From Pseudomonadota bacterium (GTDB lineage: Bacteria > Pseudomonadota > Gammaproteobacteria > Natronospirales > REEB76): DNA of 11,619 bases. A program made the position numbers and the translations under genes. Shown piece after piece: positions 8,423 through 11,619 of this stretch. The notes beneath the pieces were generated by a model. The model had not been told where the DNA came from, did not search any database, and was given only the letters and a program-made list of their open reading frames with translations. Every line of letters starts with the position of its first letter. Within the stretch, counting starts at the first letter, position 1. Location: the NCBI GenBank assembly GCA_021779005.1, contig JAJYBN010000013.1, forward strand, positions 1-11,619, given 5' to 3'.

Positions 8423-8689
8423 TCAGAGAGTCTTGTCAGCAAGGATAAAATCGGCCAACGTGTTGATCGAGGTCAACGCCGCGCGGGTCTGGTTGTTGCC
8501 GTCGATACGCTTGCCGTATTGCTGTTTGACCGCCAGCGCGATCTGCAGCGCATCCAGTGAATCCAGCGCCAGGTCGCCCTGGCTGCCGATGAGAACGGCA
8601 TCATCCGGAATATCTTCCGGGCGAAGGTCTTTTTCGCATTCACTTATGATCATTCGCTTGAGTTCAAGTTTCAGCTGCTCCCGGTCCAT
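8423..8689 (-). CDS. Acyl carrier protein
   Basis: An 88-residue phosphopantetheine-binding carrier protein that tethers acyl intermediates for the ketosynthases and is the probable donor for the BtrH-like acyltransferase. The attachment site is Ser44 in LALDSLDALQIAL, a good match to the DSL motif and followed by the acidic helix II typical of ACPs. A helix-I leader (LKLELKRMIISECEK) and a C-terminal helix (INTLADFILADK) complete the four-helix fold. The start lies six bases after the permease stop. An AAGGA sequence inside the end of the permease gene, about 11 bases before the ATG, can serve as ribosome site. No phosphopantetheinyl transferase gene is in the window, so activation depends on one encoded elsewhere. 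Confidence 0.9.
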   Translation of the reverse strand: MDREQLKLELKRMIISECEKDLRPEDIPDDAVLIGSQGDLALDSLDALQIALAVKQQYGKRIDGNNQTRAALTSINTLADFILADKTL

Positions 8690-8695
8690 AAGCTT

Positions 8696-9898
8696 CTATT
8701 TCCTTTTGCGCTTGCCGAGCAATAACACCGCAGCCGCGAGACAGGCCAGTCCAAAACCAAACAAGTAAGCAGCTTGCGGCGCCACCTCCCTGAATTCACT
8801 TTGGCGCAGGAATACATCCAGAAACCCCTGCAGACCCCAACCCATGGGAGAATAATGGCTCAATGTCTGCATCACGGGCGGCATCAGGAATACCGGCACC
8901 ATGATTCCGCCTACGGCTGCCATCAGCAGATTGCATACGCCAGTGAAAATTGTGGCTTGCTCGCTGGTGGAAACCAGATTTGCAATCAAAAGCGCATAGG
9001 ATACCGACGCGAAGCTCGCGGCCATCGCCATCAGACAAAGTACCAGTGGCGCATGTCCGAGCGTCAGGCTGCCGCCGCCGAACCACGGCACCACGAAGAC
9101 TCCCACCGCCAGCATCAAAACCACTTGCAACAGATTTATGGTGAGATACGGCAACAATTTCCCTAGCAGCAAGGTTCCGGAACCCAGTCCCATGCTGCGC
9201 AAGCGGGCATAAGTTCCCTGCTGACGTTCCTGAACCCAGGTCGTGGAGAGGGGGATGGCGATAAAAAACATTGCGAACAGCAGCCACGCCGGGACATTCT
9301 GTTGCACCGAAGAAGGCCGCCGGTTTTCTCCATTCATCTGATAAAGCGATTGAGCATTCAATAACTTATCGGCGGCGTCCAGATTCCCACTCATATTGCC
9401 CATACCATCCGTTCCCGGCATCTGCGACTGCAAAGGCGCCGCGGTCTCTTGCAGATACACGCGTACCAGCACGTCGCGCAGGGCAGCTTCGAAGAGCTTG
9501 TATACGGCGGGTTCAACATCCGGACCGGCGAGCATCTGCACCGGTACTGGTTTTTCGCCGTCTATCGACTTGCCGAAACCCGCCGGAATGCGCACCAGGA
9601 ATTGAACCTGATCGTGTCGTACCCGGTCAATCAGTTCCTCAACGGTCGTATCCGGAGACTGTGCTTTGAAATCATCCAGGGCATCCAGCCTCTTGACCAG
9701 CGCGGCACTCAGCCGGCTATGGTCTTCATCGACGAGGTAATAGTGAATGCTAACGCCTTGACGCAGACTGAAGCTGTCCTGCAACGCCAGCGACATCACC
9801 AGTATGAATACCGCCGGCATCGCGAACAGCAGCAACAACGCGTGCCAGTCGCGCAGCAGCAATTTCCATTCCTTCCAGATCAATGCGAATACGGGCAT
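8696..9898 (-). CDS. ABC-2 type transporter permease
   Basis: A 400-residue inner-membrane permease of the ABC-2 exporter superfamily. The layout is typical: a cytoplasmic N-terminal stretch with the coupling-helix-like sequence IWKEWKLLLRDWHA, a first membrane segment at about 19-39, a large extracytoplasmic domain (about 40-202), then five segments at about 203-221, 247-270, 284-308, 315-340 and 373-395. RQQGTYARLRSMG (226-237) is the conserved ABC-2 cytoplasmic motif. A Met/Gly/Asn-rich patch (QMPGTDGMGNMSGN, 159-172) sits in the outer loop and looks like a flexible linker. It pairs with the ATPase encoded five bases upstream and probably exports the lipid or polyketide made by the neighbouring enzymes (inference from co-transcription). 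The tail ends GKRKRK, consistent with a cytoplasmic C-terminus. Confidence 0.9.
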   Translation of the reverse strand: MPVFALIWKEWKLLLRDWHALLLLFAMPAVFILVMSLALQDSFSLRQGVSIHYYLVDEDHSRLSAALVKRLDALDDFKAQSPDTTVEELIDRVRHDQVQFLVRIPAGFGKSIDGEKPVPVQMLAGPDVEPAVYKLFEAALRDVLVRVYLQETAAPLQSQMPGTDGMGNMSGNLDAADKLLNAQSLYQMNGENRRPSSVQQNVPAWLLFAMFFIAIPLSTTWVQERQQGTYARLRSMGLGSGTLLLGKLLPYLTINLLQVVLMLAVGVFVVPWFGGGSLTLGHAPLVLCLMAMAASFASVSYALLIANLVSTSEQATIFTGVCNLLMAAVGGIMVPVFLMPPVMQTLSHYSPMGWGLQGFLDVFLRQSEFREVAPQAAYLFGFGLACLAAAVLLLGKRKRK

Positions 9899-9903
9899 TA
9901 TTT

Positions 9904-10860
9904 TCAGTCTCTCAGCTGCCGGCCGGTAAGATGCAGGAACAACTCTTCAAGATTCCCATATCCATATTGCATGCGTGCGATACCCATTCTTTGGTCTGCA
10001 AACGACCCCATCAGGCGATTCAGATCGCTCTCGCTACAATTCTTCAAACGTAATTCCTTGTCGTGAAAATCAAGCCCGGCAACGATATCCAATGCCGCCC
10101 GCTGTTGCGCACTAGGCGTTTCGGAAAATACGACCCTCAATGTGTGGCCGGCTGCACCGTTCAGGAGATGCTGCAGGGTTCCGCAGGCCAACAGGCGGCC
10201 ATCGTCGAGCACTCCGATCTCATCGCACAGCATTTCCACCTCTTCCATGTAATGCGAGGTGTATACCACAGTGACGCCATTTGCATTGACGCGTTTGATC
10301 GCCTCCAGGATGAAATGCCGCGATTGCGTATCTATACCCACTGTCGGTTCGTCGAGGAACACCAGCTGTGGCCTGCCCAGTAGACCGATAGCCAGATTCA
10401 GGCGACGCTTGAGTCCGCCGGACAGATGCGCGGCCCGAACCGCAGTAAACGATTCAAGCCCCGTGACTGCCAGCGCCTCATCCAGGCGGCCACGTGTTTC
10501 CACGGCCTGAATCCCGAGCACGCCCGCGAAAAAGCGCAGATTTTCCATGACACTGAGGTGCGCATAGAAGGCGTAATCCTGAGGCACCAGAGCGCTGAGC
10601 GCCTGAACTTCGCGTGTTTGCGCCGGCAGGATCCTGCTGTCGATGCAGGCGCGTCCCGAATCAGCCGGTAACAGTCCGGTGAGGATGGAGATAAGCGTGG
10701 TTTTACCGGAGCCATTGGGCCCCAGCAGTCCGAACAGGCTGCCGCGTCGTACCCGCATTGACAATCCGCGGATGGCTTCGCGTTCAGCGCCCGGATAACG
10801 GAAACTCAGATCTTCGACCTCGATCACGCCCCATGTCCCGTCATGTTCCACCCATCCCAT
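9904..10860 (-). CDS. ABC transporter ATP-binding protein
   Basis: A 318-residue ATPase subunit of an ABC-2 exporter, first gene of the minus operon. Every nucleotide-binding motif is intact: Walker A GPNGSGKT (47-54), Q-loop LVPQDYAFY (91-99), signature LSGG (146-149), Walker B LVFLDEPTVGID (166-177) and H-loop TSHYMEE (201-207). The C-terminal 100 residues form the accessory domain seen in drug and lipid exporter ATPases of the CcmA/DrrA type (…YGYGNLEELFLHLTG…). With the permease it should form a dimer-of-dimers exporter in the inner membrane. The ATG at 10860 lacks a clear Shine-Dalgarno sequence. A GTG at codon 12 (VIEVEDL) is an alternative start just before the conserved domain. Transcription of the five-gene minus operon must begin in the region upstream (10861 onward). 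Confidence 0.92.
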   Translation of the reverse strand: MGWVEHDGTWGVIEVEDLSFRYPGAEREAIRGLSMRVRRGSLFGLLGPNGSGKTTLISILTGLLPADSGRACIDSRILPAQTREVQALSALVPQDYAFYAHLSVMENLRFFAGVLGIQAVETRGRLDEALAVTGLESFTAVRAAHLSGGLKRRLNLAIGLLGRPQLVFLDEPTVGIDTQSRHFILEAIKRVNANGVTVVYTSHYMEEVEMLCDEIGVLDDGRLLACGTLQHLLNGAAGHTLRVVFSETPSAQQRAALDIVAGLDFHDKELRLKNCSESDLNRLMGSFADQRMGIARMQYGYGNLEELFLHLTGRQLRD

Positions 10861-11163
10861 AATTGATTTGCGTGATTATTCCGGCAAATGTAACACGACT
10901 TCACTTGCCCGTACCCGGTGAACTGGATTAAAAAATCACACAAGGCAGATAGTGAGCGCCGTTCACAGCTTCCATTATCTTATTTGAATCAGTTCCCGAT
11001 TTCCCGGCTGCTGAGGACGGTGCGTATCAGGCAGAAACGCCAGGATAAAATAATCCCAGGTTTACGGATTGGACTGCCTGTACCCAGGATCTCGCTGTTG
11101 CCTGGTTGCAAGTGCCTGCGAACAATCATCCGATGACCATATCGGAGACGGCTTTGAGACCGA
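10861..11163. other. Gene-free stretch upstream of the ABC/KS operon
   Basis: These 303 bases contain no gene I can support. They must include the promoter of the minus operon, but no good -35/-10 pair is visible; TTACAT (10889-10894 region, minus strand) and GATAAT further upstream are isolated -10-like hexamers without partners. A plus-strand frame at 10918-11136 could encode 72 residues (MNWIKKSHKADSERR…) but shows no family resemblance and no ribosome site, so I do not call it. The base composition is lower in GC than the genes to the left. The right end carries a small inverted repeat downstream of the methyltransferase fragment. Confidence 0.4.
11129..11146 (-). terminator. Small hairpin after the methyltransferase fragment, possible weak terminator
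   Basis: TCCGAT (11129-11134) and ATCGGA (11141-11146) form a perfect six-base stem with a six-base loop, beginning 17 bases past the stop codon of the leftward methyltransferase fragment. On the minus strand it is followed by TGATTGTTC, which is not a proper T-run, so intrinsic termination would be weak. It could also be chance. Confidence 0.22.
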
Positions 11164-11346
11164 TCAGAAGATGCCCGGGATCAAGCGTTTGGTCCGATGC
11201 TGGTAGTTAGCATAAGCATCTCCCAACGCATCGCACAGCGCCGCTTCCTCTTCATGGATACGGTACAGATACGCTACAGTCGTAAGAGTCATGATGATCA
11301 TCAAACTGAGCCAGTTGTCCAAGGCCCATGCCCCGGCGTTGGTGCG
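11164..11346 (-). pseudogene. C-terminal remnant of an isoprenylcysteine carboxyl methyltransferase-like gene
   Basis: Sixty minus-strand codons ending in TGA at 11164 read as the end of an ICMT/phospholipid-methyltransferase-family membrane enzyme, which methylates with S-adenosylmethionine. Signals seen: GAWALDNWLSLMII (matching the family's G-x-AL-x-NWLSLL segment), then a short hydrophobic run, then YLYRIHEEEAAL with the conserved Glu pair, then LGDAYANYQHRTKRLIPGIF, the family's usual C-terminus. The family's RHPxYxG motif should lie roughly 10-20 residues upstream. Instead the frame meets a TAG at 11347-11349, and none of the three frames beyond it shows the motif. The 5' part of the gene is therefore missing, cut where recombinase-like sequence begins on the other strand. 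The call rests on recognising motifs by eye. Confidence 0.6.
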
Positions 11347-11452
11347 CTATTGGGAGACGCAGGGCATGGCCACTTCGAGTATGCAGAACACGCTCACGGC
11401 GCTGCGGCGCTTGCTGGTGTGGTGCGGCAATGCGACACTCGTCAAGCCAGGC
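11291..11452 (+). pseudogene. Tyrosine recombinase (phage-type integrase) core-binding domain fragment
   Basis: A plus-strand frame beginning with ATG at 11291 gives LSQLSKAHAPALVRYWETQG, followed by ATSSMQNTLTALRRLLVWCG and NATLVKPG. This matches the SAM-like N-terminal (core-binding) domain of tyrosine recombinases: 'H..ALV.YW..QG', then 'S..MQN.L..LR…W.G….V'. The usual preceding 30-40 residues are missing, and the first codons instead overlap the methyltransferase remnant on the other strand. Downstream, the frame stays open to the window edge at 11619, but from about 11453 it turns into an Arg-rich low-information sequence with no catalytic-domain features. I read it as a fragment of an integrase rather than a working gene. 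If the right-hand continuation did restore the catalytic domain, it would be a short 5'-partial gene. Confidence 0.45.
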
Positions 11453-11460
11453 TTGCCGCA
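11423..11460. repeat. Perfect 8-bp inverted repeat at the integrase/intron-ORF junction
   Basis: TGCGGCAA (11423-11430) and TTGCCGCA (11453-11460) are exact reverse complements separated by 22 bases. The repeat spans the point where integrase similarity fades and lies about 35 bases before the next putative ORF. GTGCG at 11422-11426 overlaps the left arm and matches the 5' boundary consensus of group II introns, but the roughly 500 bases of intron domains expected before the intron ORF are not present. Confidence 0.4.
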
Positions 11461-11495
11461 GCAGAGTGGAGTGGTGCCGGGCATCAGGTGGGTGG

Positions 11496-11619
11496 ATGAC
11501 AGGCGACGCAAGGACATCCGAGGAGCCGCACGCCACGAACGCCGGCGGCCCGCGAAAGTCCCAAGGCGGACCGCGGAAACTCGGTGTCTCAGGCGGACGG
11601 CGGATCTGGTCCCTGATGT
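11496..11619 (+). CDS. Putative N-terminus of a group II intron-encoded reverse transcriptase/maturase (runs off right edge)
   Basis: A plus-strand frame from ATG at 11496 gives 41 residues open to the edge: MTGDARTSEEPHATNAGGPR followed by KSQGGPRKLGVSGGRRIWSLM. This polar Gly/Pro/Ser-rich leader resembles the poorly conserved N-termini of group II intron-encoded proteins, which precede the reverse transcriptase domain; the domain itself would lie outside the window. A purine-rich AGGTGGGTGG immediately before the ATG is a fair ribosome site. The resemblance is one of composition and phrasing rather than a catalytic motif, so the call is tentative. The alternative is that this is out-of-frame noise within the integrase-like frame. 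Confidence 0.35.
   Translation, partial: MTGDARTSEEPHATNAGGPRKSQGGPRKLGVSGGRRIWSLM

Noticed and set aside
8416..8442. TTG start at 8442 for the ketosynthase
   Set aside because: It would overlap the ACP gene by 20 bases and add nine residues outside the conserved fold; the ATG at 8415 fits better.
9449..10066. A 205-codon plus-strand frame opposite the ABC permease/ATPase junction
   Set aside because: Gln/Arg-rich shadow crossing two real genes; no motif and no ribosome site.
10900..10922. Inverted repeat TTCAC-N13-GTGAA upstream of the ABC ATPase gene
   Set aside because: Five-base arms with a 13-base spacer are expected by chance at this length; without a promoter to anchor it, an operator call is unsupported.
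10918..11136. A 72-codon plus-strand frame (MNWIKKSHK…)
   Set aside because: Not a shadow of another gene, but it lacks a ribosome site, family resemblance and coding-like periodicity that I could see; left as part of the gene-free stretch.
11252..11536. A 94-codon minus-strand frame
   Set aside because: It crosses the methyltransferase remnant and the recombinase fragment in a different frame and resembles neither.
1..11619. CRISPR arrays, tRNA or rRNA genes, tandem repeats
   Set aside because: I saw no regularly spaced repeats, tRNA cloverleaf ends or rRNA-like sequence on either strand.

Overview
The window looks like chromosomal DNA from a GC-rich proteobacterium. The long Lhr-type helicase and the style of the coding sequences fit a gamma- or betaproteobacterium, but the species cannot be fixed from sequence alone. 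It falls into three parts.

Left (1-2720, minus strand): the N-terminal 906 codons of an Lhr-type superfamily 2 helicase that runs off the left edge. It is a housekeeping-type DNA repair gene with intact motifs.

Centre (2890-10860): a compact biosynthetic island built from two convergent operons. The plus operon encodes a DarA-like protein (aromatase/'dialkylresorcinol condensing enzyme' family), a DarB-like KAS III ketosynthase, a 134-residue protein of unknown function and a BtrH-like acyltransferase. The minus operon, read from 10860 down to 6404, encodes an ABC ATPase, an ABC-2 permease, an acyl carrier protein, a complete FabF-like ketosynthase and a half-length ketosynthase-like protein lacking the active-site Cys. 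Genes within each operon are separated by at most about 7 bases or overlap by 4. The last genes of the two operons overlap tail to tail by 21 bases. My model is that the ACP and the KS (perhaps with the degenerate KS-like partner) supply or extend an acyl chain. DarB joins two acyl chains into a cyclohexanedione and DarA aromatises it to a resorcinol. The BtrH-like protein moves an acyl group from the ACP to an acceptor, and the ABC transporter exports the lipid. The window holds no ketoreductase, dehydratase, ammonia lyase, acyl ligase or phosphopantetheinyl transferase. The product is therefore either not a full aryl polyene/flexirubin, or those steps are supplied from elsewhere.

Right (10861-11619): a 303-base gene-free stretch, then a mosaic of broken pieces. 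These are the C-terminal 60 codons of an isoprenylcysteine carboxyl methyltransferase-like gene (minus), a core-binding-domain fragment of a tyrosine recombinase (plus), an 8-bp inverted repeat, and the likely N-terminus of a group II intron-encoded protein (plus) running off the edge. This looks like a recombination junction next to the biosynthetic island.
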